Assembly (NCBI RefSeq): GCF_964204865.1
Contig: NC_135262.1
Coordinates: 19,583,650 to 19,647,649 of the forward strand
From: Styela clava
Lineage: Eukaryota > Chordata > Ascidiacea > Stolidobranchia > Styelidae
DNA: 64,000 nt
Direction of reading: 5' to 3'
This document shows, in pieces, positions 1 to 12,410 of this stretch. The notes beneath the pieces are model-generated. The model ran no database searches, was not told where the DNA came from, and saw only the letters and a program-made list of their open reading frames with translations. The translations under genes were made by a program, and so were the position numbers. Position 1 is the stretch's first letter; each line of letters begins with the position of its first letter.

Positions 1-217
1 TGGTCTTTCAAATGAAGCATAACTCCTAATATCAGGGCCAGCTTCATGGCTCTAGAATGATACAACACATAAAAAAATTGTACCCATATCCGAAGTATAA
101 ATTTATCATTTAGTTATTACTATTAGACAACAATCAAAAAGCAAGAATACTTCTCCCAAGGAGTACTTGTCAATTTTCCGAACGCACATTTTTGGGCGCA
201 TGTTCACTAAACGACGT

Positions 218-609
218 AAGTACTTCTATTTGGCGTGGCACAACTATTTATGCTTATGTCATTCCTAACCTCCACCTGGCTCAGTGATCTAAAAATTACG
301 TCAGTACGACCTCACAATCACGTCAAAAAGCTTGCCAAAGGATACCTTCGATCGCCCGGAATGGCATCTTCGCCAACGATAACGAACTCACTAATGCTAG
401 TGATCTCTCTCATATCAGGATCATTATGCCGAGAAAAATAGCTTGCTCAATTTCGGGTGATCGCCTGCGCGTCTTGGATGACAGATAGTATAGTTTGGAA
501 GGCCTTATTATGTTACTGTGACGTTGTAGTGACATAATTTTTTAATGACAAAGTCAGGTTGGGATTAACATATGCAAAAATTGTTATGTCGCGCTAACTA
601 GAGGTACTT
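218..609. mobile_element. MITE with long imperfect inverted termini (family also at 20.2-20.9 kb)
   Basis: The left end reads AAGTACTTCTATTTGGCGTG and the right end is its imperfect reverse complement, ending GAGGTACTT. The inverted ends continue inward for about 80 bases through a block containing ATTACGTCA. Two further copies lie at 20225-20522 and 20573-20947. No transposase is encoded, so it is non-autonomous. A clear target duplication was not found, so the superfamily is open. Confidence 0.7.
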
Positions 610-2169
610 ATGTCGTGTTGTGAACTTGGCCCCATTTTTGTTTGGGATCATTGCGAAAGCAATTTTAGGTAGATTAGAAAAGCAATATTAGGTAGATTAG
701 AAAAGCAATATTAGGTACATTCGAAAATCTCTAACTTTAGTCATATTGCAGTATTGCTGTACAATAACTCTAAAGGAAATTCCCAAAGTTTTAGAGTAAA
801 TTTGTATTTTTTCAGTTAGTTGAATAGAACTAATATACTGACATACAGTATGATATAAATAAAAAAATAAAAGACTTGTACTTGAGAAGAATTTTCAAAT
901 ATATTCCTCGACTTGTTTGTCATGCTATTGCTCCTCATCAACTGCTGAAATTTTGATTCCTTTGCCATTCCAAAAGATGGTAGATCGCCAACGAGGGCAT
1001 TGTTAACTGAAATCAAAATTAAGCATAAAAAAAGTTAGGATATTCATTAATTGAAGCACAAGAGGTTTTAAACAATACCAATATGTAAAAATGATTGTCA
1101 AAAAGAATATTTTATTGCAGTATTATATCGAAGTTTTGTTTTGTGCAAGAGCCGTGCACATTCTCACGAAGGATATAATCTCAGATTGGGATTCAAATTT
1201 CCATACTAATTATGGTTTCAATGTTTCTTAATGCTGGTATTGATTTCCACCATGTTGGTGTTAGAAAAGAACATGCAGTGTTTGTCCAAACTCAAATTCA
1301 CTGTATAAGTAGGCTATATGTTTATTTCGACTTCATACAGTCATAATCAGCATAACAATAAAATGATTGATAAACACAAATAAATAATAACAGATTATAA
1401 AATCAGGAGAGCAAACAAAACCTTAGATAAGGTTTAAAACATACAGAATGTACTTTGGCCATTGTGATACATAATACTGTCATAATAAAGGAATTATCTT
1501 ACTATGATCGAAAAGTGATGGATCTTGTCCATTCCCGTCCATATTCCGGATCACCAGCTTAAAACAGCATTAGTTTTTCACAGTACCAGCAGGTCAGTCA
1601 TTAATACCAGAATACCGTAATATTGTATCAGCGTGCGTATCCTTCTTCTGTATATTACCAGTTGACAGGTTGATTGTATGGCTAGTCAAATCTAGGGAAG
1701 TGATGATTGTCCCCAGACTGTATGGAAACGACTATTTTATCATGGTTCACTCTGAAATAATCTACGTTACCGGCACGGTGTTTTTGATTTTTGAATAATA
1801 TTGGTCTTGCGGCAATTCAATCTGTCAATGGCGGTAATTTATGAGAAGTTGAACAATTAATTCTTTATCGAAAATAACACATAGAAACCGGTGTGTGTAA
1901 TTGATATATCCCCTTCACGCATTTATGTTTGATCAAAAATTGACGAACCTTTTCGCCGATGCACAACGAACATGCACGCGATCGCACCAATTTCCCTGCG
2001 TGGAATTGTCTGAAATCAAGTTATTTCGGATAGACTCGAGACATTGGGCACTGCGTCTTAATGGCTTACGTAAAATGCGAAATGACAACGAAAAGAGGAG
2101 GATATTGAGGAGATTGACAAAACAATCGATATCATTTATTTGCGTTATGAATTGTTGCTTTGATGAATT
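610..2169. other. Gene-free stretch
   Basis: No reading frame with recognisable protein content and no clear repeat boundaries. A short triplication of a 20-base phrase (gtagattagaaaagcaatat) lies near 670-720. Otherwise this is AT-rich non-coding sequence. Confidence 0.5.
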
Positions 2170-2468
2170 GCCGGCGGTGTGGCGCGTCGTGCTAAGCGTT
2201 AGGAATACACTCGCCACCGCATCGCTGATCACTCCGCGTGGGTTCGCGGGTTCGAATCCACTGGAGGAATTATGTGCGAGGGGATCGTTGGACTCCTCGT
2301 CGCCACAGGGTGGTTCACGTAACCGCTGGTCGGTTACGGCTTCCATCACTATCAAGTCGATGCATCTGAAACAATAAGTGGCTAACTAGTCCAATACCTG
2401 ACATGGACTGGTAACCGGATGAGGCAGTGGTTCTGACATATGATTAAGCCGCCTTAGCGGTTAGAGCA
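2170..2468 (+). repeat. tRNA-derived SINE, copy 1
   Basis: A tRNA-like head with a disturbed A box (GTGCTAAGCGTTAGG) and a clear B box (GGTTCGAATCC, near 2250) is followed by a non-tRNA body. The body includes CCGCTGGTCGGTTACGGC and a tail starting with ACATGGACTGGTAACCGG. The same body and tail occur at 39053-39370, and fragments lie at 21.1, 53.3 and 60.3-60.9 kb. The open frames seen here on both strands are products of the SINE and not genes. Confidence 0.8.
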
Positions 2469-5400
2469 ATAAACTGCAGAATTACACACTTTCTGAGATC
2501 AAAAGGGCATTGTTGTTAAAAACGGGGACCATCAACTATCAGTGAAACAAGCAAGATTTCAAAACCGATCTTAAGATCGATAAGTAATGATCTATCTGTT
2601 CATTTCTGGCAACATCTTGTCTCTTTTGGAGAGGCATTTGCAGACTGTTTTAGGGGTTATACGAGAATCAGATGCTACTTTGCATTTTGTTAGTTTCTCG
2701 CCTACAATGCCGTTGAAAAAACAAAATCTTTCAGATTTGAAATAAAAACCTAGAAATCTGAAAAAACAATGGGGCAGTGTAAAAGTGCCCTAATGTGGTT
2801 GAAAGCTGATCAAAAAATATAACACTATCAGAATGGAATTTCCTCCAAACTCTTTGGAACCGTAAAATAATTTGCCGCAACATCCTAAACGTTTTTGTTA
2901 ATGCATATACGTGTTTTCGTACTCTAATTTCATAAAATCGAGTATATATCATAAAAAGTTCCTGATAGAAGTGCTGCATAAATAAAGCCCAAAACTACAC
3001 CAAGAGAAGATTATAAAATTTGCTTTGGAAGTTTCTTATAGATATAAACATTGATTGTATATATGTGACCCACTCTCTTCTGTTCCGCGATAAAAATATA
3101 ATTTTTGACCCATTCATTAAAAAAGGTTTGCCATCCCTGTGCTAGTGATATATTGGAGTATATATAATGGCGACCGAAGTATCAGTTGATATCTTTAGTG
3201 TTGGGACTAATGGTACGATTAATAAGGTCTTTGATTTGTCTGCATCCAGTTTGCATGTCATCTAATGTATATACAAATTTCTATGTACTTTTTTATTTGG
3301 ATAAGTTACTATGCGATGAATGAAACGAAACATAGGCCTTCGGTTATAGAATAGGAAGAGGCCCTCGAAAGTCTCAATCTGGCGATTTCTGTCTAGCTCA
3401 ATTTGATTCTACATGAATGTTTTTTTACCATATATACTTAACTTGTGAGCTATTTTCAGTGCACATTATTTCAGCTTTAGAAAAAAGATATGAAATATAA
3501 ACATGAGAAATTGATGTTTGTGATTCAGATGTATTATTGGCGTGCCTCGAGACCCACATCTTACGGTCTATTGAAATACTCAGATTAATGCATTGGACCG
3601 ACCCAAGAATCTCTTCGGCGTTCGCTTAGAAAACCCAGTTTGGTTATCAGCATGTAAAATAAATGTTTAGTTATCTTATCAAACTAATACAAAATAATTT
3701 CAACATTCGTATACTATCCTATCTTTTAATTTAAAACATTCTCAATCAGATCAGAAAGCTGAATATATCTGTCTTTATTTAACAGATCCTGGAAAATAGT
3801 CGATACATCTCTAGTGGGAAGCATATATTGAAGTGGTAGATAATCTGCTTTGGGTTATGAATAACACAATTATTATTCTTTGTTGCCACGAATCGTATTT
3901 ATATATACGAATAATACAAATAAAAAATGAATATCATCTATTATTGGAGAACCTCACCCCTCGCGGCTAGAACTATTCTATCAATAAAACATATTCAGGC
4001 TATCAGTCGCTATGTGCGTAGGGACTTGTTCGAAAAGAATTGTTTAAAAACAATTGTTTCAAATCATGTTTTTTTTTGCCTGTTTTGTTCAAAATGGCTG
4101 TACTGTTTGATTTTTTTGTACTAAATAGATTAAAGATAAAGGACGTAAAAACTTGCCAAGCGCTTCTTATTTGCAATAAATCTTTCAAAACGCCACAAAT
4201 ATCGATAGAGACTCATGCACACCTTCTCAAGCTGTAGTTCAGTGGTTGGCGCAGTAAGACGCAACCGGTAAGCCATTACGTGAACGACTCTGCTGCGATG
4301 AAACCACCTTGCGAAAATTAAAATGCGATCTAATAAATGAGTTTGTATAATCTTGAAAACTCACTACAACCCTAAAAACAAAGTATGTTAAGCATAAATT
4401 AACCGAATAGTATTAACCGTAACAATGACTTCATTTTATGAGAAAAATGTCAATACATGACCTCGAAATCCATATTATGGCGTCATAACAGATTAGTTGT
4501 GGCGTCTTTGCATCAGAGAACTCTTACAATTAACATTGGCCAGGTTAGGGTGCACTTGATTGAATTGCTGTTGTAGTAGGCTCGTGAGCTAATTTTCATG
4601 ATTTTTCTTACTCAAAACGTCTCTCTGATATCTCGGCTAAACACTCCGGGTAAAATCTTATGACTTTGTTAGAGATATAAAATGGCGATAAATGTACGCA
4701 ATAGTGGTAAAAGTCAAAATAAAACATTTCACTTACATTTTTGAAATTATAACTCCGGCTGCGTGTGCAGCTGCCAGAATGCAACGTTTTGGCATAGCTT
4801 CGCGGCGATGCAAGGGGTATTTCAATAAAAAAAATTGATTTAAAACAAGCCCTTGTTTTAAAAACACGATGTTTTTTTAGAATTGATAAAAAACAAAACC
4901 CTATATGTGCGCGCCGGAAACTAACAGAATTGTGTTAAACACGACTAATATAGGATTGAATATTTTACAATTTGCATCTGTTATAAATGTTTTATTTATT
5001 TTTTTTTCATTTTTAAATGCTGTGAATAAGAATCAATAAATTCCTTTCACCTTTCTATGCCGTTTACTTTTCTGTTACGCGTTACTTACTACAATTTCGT
5101 GAGCTGCAGTTTATTTATCTGCTGTGCTGAACCGAATTTAGCGAACAAGAGCGATTTTTTTCAGTATTTCAAAGGAAGATCAGACAGAGAGGAAGATTTG
5201 AGTGGTGCCTTTATTCTCTAGGGCCTAGGCCTTCATGTTTACAAACTTTGAAAGACAAAGTACACATTACCGATCACAAACTTGAGTCGAAATTTAACGA
5301 TCACAAAATTGAGGCAGAATTTTTTTTATTGTGTAAGTGCGCCGTGAGTGTTTTCCCTGATGATTTGGCGCATACCAACACAAAGTTCGGGAACCTATGC

Positions 5401-5488
5401 TGTAAAGCAAGAGATCAATTCTTTAAATAAAACGATGAATATAACCAGTTTTGCAATCTGTAACCAATGAAATTTGGCATTAGTTTAG
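2469..5488. other. Gene-free stretch, possible degenerate SINE head
   Basis: No supportable exon. Around 4229-4310 a tRNA-like stretch (gttcagtggttggcgcagta) resembles a degenerate tRNA-derived SINE head, but I cannot define its ends. The rest is AT-rich with homopolymer runs. Confidence 0.4.
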
Positions 5489-5729
5489 AAGATGAAATGT
5501 TATTCTCACTTTGTTTTTTATGGGCCATAATTTGATTGCAAACCAAACTACATCGTATATGATGTTCATCAAATTATTGGATTAAAAAAAATTTACTTTA
5601 ATTTTAGAATAAACAAATTGGACGATAATTTTTTAATTTAGATTTAAATCCTATCTACGAAGTGTAGAAAAACTAGCCATTCTGCTACCGTGTTTCCCCG
5701 AAATAAGACCTAGCCTAAAAATAAGATCC
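5489..5729 (+). repeat. Direct repeat, copy 1 (partner 7202-7436)
   Basis: This stretch shares wording such as GATGAAATGTTATTC, GTATATGATGTTCATCAAA and AGCCATTCTGCTAC with 7202-7436 in the same orientation, with small differences throughout. Both copies end in the left terminus of a MITE (GTGTTTCCCCGAAA). This indicates duplication of a host segment with the MITE already in place, or a larger element that contains it. Confidence 0.75.
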
Positions 5730-6063
5730 AGCAGTCGATAATGCGAAATCTCTCCTACACGTTTTAAATGATTAATCTAGTGAATTGCAAGACATTCCAG
5801 AGGATGATGATTGATGATATGTTCATTTTCGAATAATGTATGTTTTTAATTGTTTATTTTTTTTTTTGAATAAAAACGTCTTATTAATAAGTAAATGGAT
5901 ATCGGTTTTCATATTTTGTATATTTGAAAATTTCGTAATTGTCTACTTCGTAATCTATTTTTGATGAATGAAAATAAAAAACATCCCCTCAAAATAGTCC
6001 CTTGTGTTATTTTTCGAAAGAAAATTGAAATAAAACACCCATCCTATTTTCGAGGGAACACGG
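5688..6063. mobile_element. Short MITE with CCGTGTTTCCCCGAAA termini
   Basis: The left end is CCGTGTTTCCCCGAAATAAG after a TA. The right end (TATTTTCGAGGGAACACGG) is its imperfect reverse complement. Related copies at 48584-49283 and 27119-27754 have intact TA at the outer border, pointing to a Tc1/mariner-type TA target. Here the right-hand TA has become TG. There is no coding capacity. Confidence 0.7.
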
Positions 6064-7201
6064 TGGATGTTGCAAATCTAAAGTTGAATAAGACCAAAAA
6101 ATAACTAAAATGATGATAGTTTTACTTTTCTTGTGCATCGAAACATTGATATGATAAGATTGAAGTAATTTCATAAAGCATTCGACGGATGATGTTTTTT
6201 TTTTATGTCATGTTGGGTAGGCCTATTCGACCCACGACCATTTTGATTGTCTTGTCATATTAATTTAATTGTGCACGTGGTATCTCCCTGATATCGGTTT
6301 TCAAGATATCGCTGCGAGAAAGATCCGAAAACCTACGAGAAAATCCCAGACTGTATAATTAATTGGACATACTTTACATTGATCAGCAGCCGGGATTAAA
6401 AATACATATTTATCGCGTGTAAATCTCCTCGGAATGGATTTTGAGACAGTTGCCGTGAGTACGCGACTTGCGACTTTTCATTGGGTAATGATTTTTCAGT
6501 TGCGCGAAGTATTCAATTGACGGGCAACACGAGTCTATTTATATTGCTTTGCTTTATCAGATCGTGTGTTTAATGTGACCACGTCGACAAAATAAGAAAT
6601 TTACTTTGAATATATCACGGCAATCCCCGGCCACAAGAAAACTTGTCAAACTGCCCCATTTTATCTAGTTTCGATTCGTATTTTTGCGATGTTACGAATT
6701 ATACAAATTTAATCTGCTATTGGAACACTGACTCAGTTCTATCACAATGATATCACCAAAGATTATTTTCAAAATATCAACGTTAGAAAAATCCCTAGAT
6801 ATGCGATAGTATTCTAAAGACTACAATTTATTTTAGTACAATAATAATTGATTGTACCATGATACACCGGTAGTCGACCAAAAATTCGATCTCGAACAGT
6901 CGAGTGGTGGTTAAGACTGGCAGACGAAAATCTTAGTATGCAGTTGAGTTTCCAAATCGTCAGTTCGTCCTAATATTAAGCGCTTAGTAAAGCAAAAAAG
7001 TTTCCAAAAATCTCACTAAAAAAAAATCAATTATTCCTTTCCCATTTTATGCTGCAATATATCATTAAATAACCTAAGCTTTATGGATGAAGTTGTTCGT
7101 TCTTGTTGATGAAAATTAACAGGTATCATAGTATGATTTGTGCTTACTCAGCGGTGACTGATAAAATTTAGCTTAGCGAATGGGTTCGTCACCCCTGTTA
7201 T

Positions 7202-7436
7202 AGAGGATGAAATGTTATTCCTACTATGTTTTTTATGGGTCAAAATTTGATTGCAAACTACATTGTATATGATGTTCATCAAAATATTGAATCACAAATT
7301 TTACTTTCATATTAGGATGAACAAATGCAAAGTAAATAATGATTTTTTAATTCAGATTTAAACTCTATCCACAAAGTGCAAAAAAATAGCCATTCTGCTA
7401 CGTGTTTCCCCGAAAATAAGACCTAGCCTAAATTTT
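7202..7436 (+). repeat. Direct repeat, copy 2 (partner 5489-5729)
   Basis: Diverged second copy of the 5489-5729 segment. It again ends in the MITE left terminus (GTGTTTCCCCGAAAATAAGA), but here the MITE is cut off soon afterwards. Confidence 0.75.
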
Positions 7437-7451
7437 AGAAATGATTTTAAT

Positions 7452-7670
7452 ATAAGGCGCTCCAGAAATGTGTGTACCACTAGTTTTGTTGGCCTACTTT
7501 ACATCGAGTTGTGTGAAGGGACTGAAACCTATGGGCTGTTGGTATATTCATTTGGCTAACACAGACAGTCCCCGAACTGTTGGTAATAGAAATACAATAA
7601 CGAAAATCGGAACGAAATCATGATCTAACCATAACCTGGTACACGCACCACGGGAGTACCGATTTCACTG
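7452..7670 (+). repeat. Interspersed repeat, copy 1 (partner in NRM intron 4)
   Basis: This copy begins GGCGCTCCAGAAATGTGTGT and contains AACACAGACAGTCCCCGAAC and CCTGGTACACGCAC. The same series of phrases in the same order occurs at 8765-8995. It is an undetermined interspersed family without coding capacity. Confidence 0.75.
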
Positions 7671-8564
7671 TCTAGAATCGGCGTTCAAACGGCAACGTGA
7701 CGCCTATGTTTTGACAAAATGTGACCACGCTTGTTCAGCGATTAGAGCGCATACATATGTTGGTATCACAGGTTAAGGATTCCTGTGCCTCATTGGGTGA
7801 GCAGTGTAAAACAGGGAAGAGGTTTTAGGTTTCTAATCTTTAAAGAATTCGCTTTATGAAATTAACAAATAATTTCATTATTGAATGAACAAGTGAGTAC
7901 AAGACTAGATTACCTAGTACACAATATAAAAAAAATGAAATGAAAAATGATATGATTGAAATTTAAAAAAGTGTCATATCCTCATTACAAGATCTTACTT
8001 CAAATGTCACTATAATAGGTAAATGACCATGAAGATGAAAATTTAACAATTGCAAAAGACATGATAGAAATATAAGGTAAAATAACGATAAAAATATGTA
8101 TGATGTACAGTACCAAACATGTCATAGATGAATGATCAACTTAGTTAATATAAAATTGTAGATTTAGTAGAAGTGGGAAAACTTAACATCAGAAATATTG
8201 TTTAATGTTCATCATTATTAATGATAGAAAATTAACTTACATCAAATCATAGATTGAAATAATAAAAATGAAGTTTAGTACCTAGGTAACCAACTCAAAC
8301 TTAATTATTCAAGAAAACCATATTAAAACACATTCATTTGTCAATAGGTATTAGAATGTACCGAATTAATAATAGAAAGCACACAAACTTTTAAACCTGC
8401 ACTCGCTTCTTGTTTGCTACTGAGTTGTGTAAATTGGACCTCATGTACAAATAATACAAATAGTTTTGAAAAATATGGATTCTAGCACGTCATCATAGAA
8501 TAACAAAATTTTAATCCAAATCTCAATAGAAAGCAATCTGAAGAATCTAACATATTTCTTGATC

Positions 8565-11237
8565 TTATTTTTTACTATATAGTGATTCTTTTTTCTTATA
8601 GAACATGCTTTGAACATAAACGTAATCTTCATTGTCAGCATTTGTTGAAAATATATAAACAGTAAAGGCTGAAATAAAAAAAAAATGATTAATTAAGTTG
8701 ATAACAAACAGCGACAATGATATTATGTAGTGTAGGTATCTTGTAAAATGTATGTTTGTTTGATATCACATTTCGGCGCTCCGGAAGTGTGTGTATCAAT
8801 ATGGCTAATTTTGTTTGCCTATTTTACATCAAGTTGTGTAAAGGGACTAAAACCTATGGGCAGGGGGTATATTCTCTTGGCTAACACAGACAGTCCCCGA
8901 ACTCTATAAGAAACTAAAATAAGAAAAATCGAAATAAAATTATGGCCTAACCTGGTACACACACTACGGGACTAACAGGAGTACCCATATTTCTCGCTTT
9001 GTTTTATGAGCCACACTGAGTAAATAATACGAAGGAAACCCAGACATGAAAACCTAGGTTTTTCTTATTTTATTTTTCACTATGATGAATACTGTAGCTA
9101 TTTGAGATATTCAAGCACATGTCTACGCATTTAATTAAGTCTAGCAACGTACCCACATCTGTATAATTATGATAATATATTAGGGAAAATTAAAACACAA
9201 ATTATTCATAAGCATGGTATACATCAGAAGATCCCATTAGACCAAGAATCAAGGAGCCAATTACCATGAATAAAACATATTAATACATTGCTTTCAAGCA
9301 CTAATTATAATGATCTTCAAATAAGTACGCAATCAATTACCGCATGTTTTCTTGCCATATAGTTTTTATTGTAGGGTCGTTGTTTCCACCAGTCAATAAT
9401 ATGTTATATCAAAAAAGACATAAATGTTACCTGATGCTAATATCAACCGATCAATTGTCATACATGGAACAAGCCAAAATATAATCAGCAACCCAGAAAC
9501 AGTTGCATGCCTGAAATTTCCGAGGAATCTTTGTGCATCAGATGTTTTCGCATGCAATGGGCATCCTAGCTGATTTGCTTCATAATAAACCTATAAAAAG
9601 TGTCATGATAAATATATTGTCACCGTAAATCTAAATTAAAGCAGTTGACTTTGCTTTTTCAGTAGTATGACAAGATTTTACCTATGTATGAAAGAACTCA
9701 TTGACAGGGGAGAAATACACCATATAATCAGTAGAAATGTATATTATTTTGGTCCGAAGGCAGGAAAATGTATCATTTTTTTTTATCAGTTTACAGTTAG
9801 ATTTTTGTTTGGTTTGGTAAAAACAACATTTAAAAAAAAGCTGAAATACTATCGTTTCCCCTATAAAGTTTAAGTCTTATTGGAAGTTTGAATAAAGCTG
9901 CTATGTTATATATAATTTTACAAAAAAATATGAAAATTAACCTGCTTCAGGCCCATAAATTCTGAGAAGTCTAGCATGTACAAAGCGGAAATTGTGTGAA
10001 TCCAAGCCACAACATGTAAACTCTGACATATGATTTGGCACGATATGCAGTTACTATAATCCCAGAGAAACAAGTTTGAATAAGGAACAACATTCAACCA
10101 CGAAGATGTTAAGACCTATAAACAAAGAAAAAGGTATTCAAATACTGCTGTGAATTCCCAAATGCTGGGAATTCCAGGTTTGCCTGAAATTGCATCTGGG
10201 ACGAACATTTAAATCCTATCTCCCTTTCTACTATCCAGAATGACTGATGCGTGATTAGACTCAAGGTCGCCATTAAATATATTTAATTTTCCACCAATTA
10301 TATTCATTTTTTAACAAAAGAGCAAAGAAATCTCGAGAAGCACAGCACAATTCGGCACAGCCCAAAATCCAATTATACGATTAACATATATGTATAGGCT
10401 AGTAAGGCTACACATTCAAATGAGCACTGATCACTGGTAATCACCAAGTCCTAATTGACCGATACTTTAATAACTAACCTGAATTGCCAACCCAGTTGCA
10501 AGGTTGTAAAAACATCGATAAATATGTCGAGGAATAACATAGGATACGACATTTTTGAACCATTCAGCAGCCATCACTGTGTGTTGCAATATGAACATCA
10601 TCAAGAGAACAATATCTTGTATAAGTACATGACTTAATGGCACATCTGAGACAAAAATACGATACCATTACAACATGATATCAAAAGTTAAAACGCATGA
10701 AGAACAAAGCTAGAAACTTTTATGAAGGCAATTATAAAGAACTTAAAAATGCATGTGCGATCTTCATCAAATTGATGAAGGGTACTTTATTAACTTAAAT
10801 TACACCATGCCTTTTTAGTTGGATGTTTTCAGGTCAAACTAACAATAAAAACCCAAAATACAGTCTAAATCAACACTGATAAAGTTAGTCCAAAATATTG
10901 AACAACTTAATAGTTCAAATGATTGAAATCAGACAACTTTCTCACCCAATTTCTGTATTTTCAGATTCAAAATTCCATTAGAGTTGCTGGAAAGAAAATA
11001 CACAAACAAACTTGTCGTATATAGCAGGTAAAATAAAGATGATAGTGCAATAGCAGTGGAAAAATAGGTAACAAATATATCCGTCTTTTTGTTTGTTTTT
11101 TTAATTTTCATATTCATAGAATCTCTGATTCTGTGTGTTCTGGAGTTGTTGTTGTTATTGTTGACGTCTTGCCCAGTTATATCTTCATTATCTGAATAAT
11201 CTGCATGACCAAAGTTAGGTCGAGATCGCAGCTTCAT
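8565..11237 (-). CDS. NRM: Nurim, inner nuclear membrane protein (5 exons)
   Basis: Multi-pass inner nuclear envelope protein related in fold to isoprenylcysteine methyltransferases; its activity is not established. Exons on the minus strand are 11237-10946, 10645-10479, 10115-9942, 9590-9431 and 8668-8565. All junctions are GT/AG and phase-consistent, giving 298 residues (human about 262). The best diagnostics are QHTVMAAE (residues 118-125), the DFSEFMGLKQ motif ending at residue 211, and VPCMTIDRLIL in exon 4, all matching nurim family blocks. A first membrane segment spans roughly residues 54-82. The N-terminus is longer than in vertebrates, basic, and carries a run of six Asn near residue 26. 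The lower-case ORFs in this area (for example 8441-8641) are wrong-frame readings of exon 5. Intron 4 holds an interspersed repeat. Identification is by remembered family motifs and is strong. Confidence 0.93.
8765..8995 (+). repeat. Interspersed repeat, copy 2, inside NRM intron 4
   Basis: Begins CGGCGCTCCGGAAGTGTGTG and repeats the phrases seen at 7452-7670, including AACACAGACAGTCCCCGAAC. It lies within intron 4 (9430-8669 on the minus strand), so it is transcribed with the gene. Confidence 0.75.
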
Positions 11238-12107
11238 GGTTTAGTAATTAAGTTCAAATTAGAACTTTTAATTAAAACTGAAAATGTTTAAAAGATACTA
11301 AATTTATTACGGAAAATGAAATAAACAGTTTTTCATAACCACACAAAATATAGAAGTGAGACTTCTACAAAGTGAGCATATACTCACTGTCAATTGGATT
11401 TCATGAAAATAGCATCAATAAATTGCACATTGAATAAGTAAGACTGAACATACATTGTCGCAGAAAAAATGACCATTATTAATTCATTCAATCATAATAG
11501 TGCAATTAAAAAATGATGTTCCTTGCTTTGAAGTTGTTTTAAATTCTCATGAACTAACGAGTTTCACAGAACAAATTCGTTTCTAATCTATCGTTACCAT
11601 GGCTAGGGAGCCGGGGATGGAACTTAGCTTACAAGGCTAGAGCAGCCAGAAATTTCAGTGGCTCCATTTATTTATTTTTCAACATTTACGCTTTTTTAAT
11701 ACAACATACAAATAATAAAATCTAACCCTTTCAACTCATAAATTTTAATATAATTAGATGAGTTAAAAAGTTGAATTTATATATCCAAAACTTTAATTTT
11801 GAAACCCTTATATCATAGTTTCGAGATTCGCTTCCCTGAAACTGCATTGGGCAGATATTTTATGGCAGTGATCAGAATTGAAAACCTCAATTGGTATGAA
11901 GCCAGAGCTCGAGTCACTGTGATTTTGAACCAGTTCCCCAGCCAATTCTATATTACTTTTTTTCTATAGTTAAATACCCCTCTTTTATGGAGAAACGATG
12001 AATCTTGCTCCAAAACTAAGCGCTTACCCAGAAGCATAAGTATTACAAATAAATTAATTGGAGCATAAAAGATTACATTTTACTTGGTTATACTCTTGAT
12101 ATGAGAA
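11238..12107. other. Spacer between NRM and ATG12
   Basis: 870 bases containing the presumed NRM 5' region and ATG12 3' region. I see no exon and no defined repeat. No canonical AATAAA is visible close to the ATG12 stop on the minus strand. Confidence 0.5.
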
Positions 12108-12410
12108 TCAACCCCATGCCTGCGTCTTAGCATAATGCAACACAAGTTTACCATCCCCTCCAAAACATTCATATAAAGTTCCAATGTCTCTGTCAGGTGA
12201 AGGAGCAAATGCTTGGTTAACATATAGAAAAATGGATTCAGACTGTTCGCATTTTAAAAGTTTTCTTAAAAATCCAGCGATCCATTCCACTTTTTTTGCA
12301 GGATCAACTTGCCATTTTTTTCTTTTCAAAATTGGTGCATCTCCAGCAGGCCGTAACAAGACATCTATTTTTGAGGGCTTTTCTTCCTTTTTGGGAGTGT
12401 CGTCTGCCAT
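12108..12410 (-). CDS. ATG12: Autophagy ubiquitin-like protein ATG12
   Basis: Ubiquitin-like modifier joined through its C-terminal glycine to ATG5 by ATG7 and ATG10. The conjugate with ATG16L1 directs LC3/ATG8 lipidation during autophagosome formation. The frame encodes 100 residues starting MADDTPKK. I chose this ATG because it has A at -3 and G at +4; the six upstream in-frame codons begin with TTG, not ATG. The beta-grasp core begins at KIDVLLRPAGDAPI (residues 14-27). YVNQAFAPSPD (63-73), GTLYECFG (77-84) and the terminal TQAWG (96-100) are nearly identical to the animal family. The N-terminal tail is shorter than in human (140 residues). The gene is a single uninterrupted exon, whereas the vertebrate gene is split. 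It lies between VPS52 and NRM on the same strand. Confidence 0.97.
   Translation of the reverse strand: MADDTPKKEEKPSKIDVLLRPAGDAPILKRKKWQVDPAKKVEWIAGFLRKLLKCEQSESIFLYVNQAFAPSPDRDIGTLYECFGGDGKLVLHYAKTQAWG

Noticed and set aside
1901..2377. 158-codon plus frame and overlapping 140-codon minus frame
   Set aside because: Both run through the tRNA-derived SINE; the same pair of frames appears in the SINE copy at 39 kb.
8441..8641. 66-codon minus frame
   Set aside because: Out-of-frame reading of NRM exon 5; the spliced frame has nurim similarity and ends at 8565.
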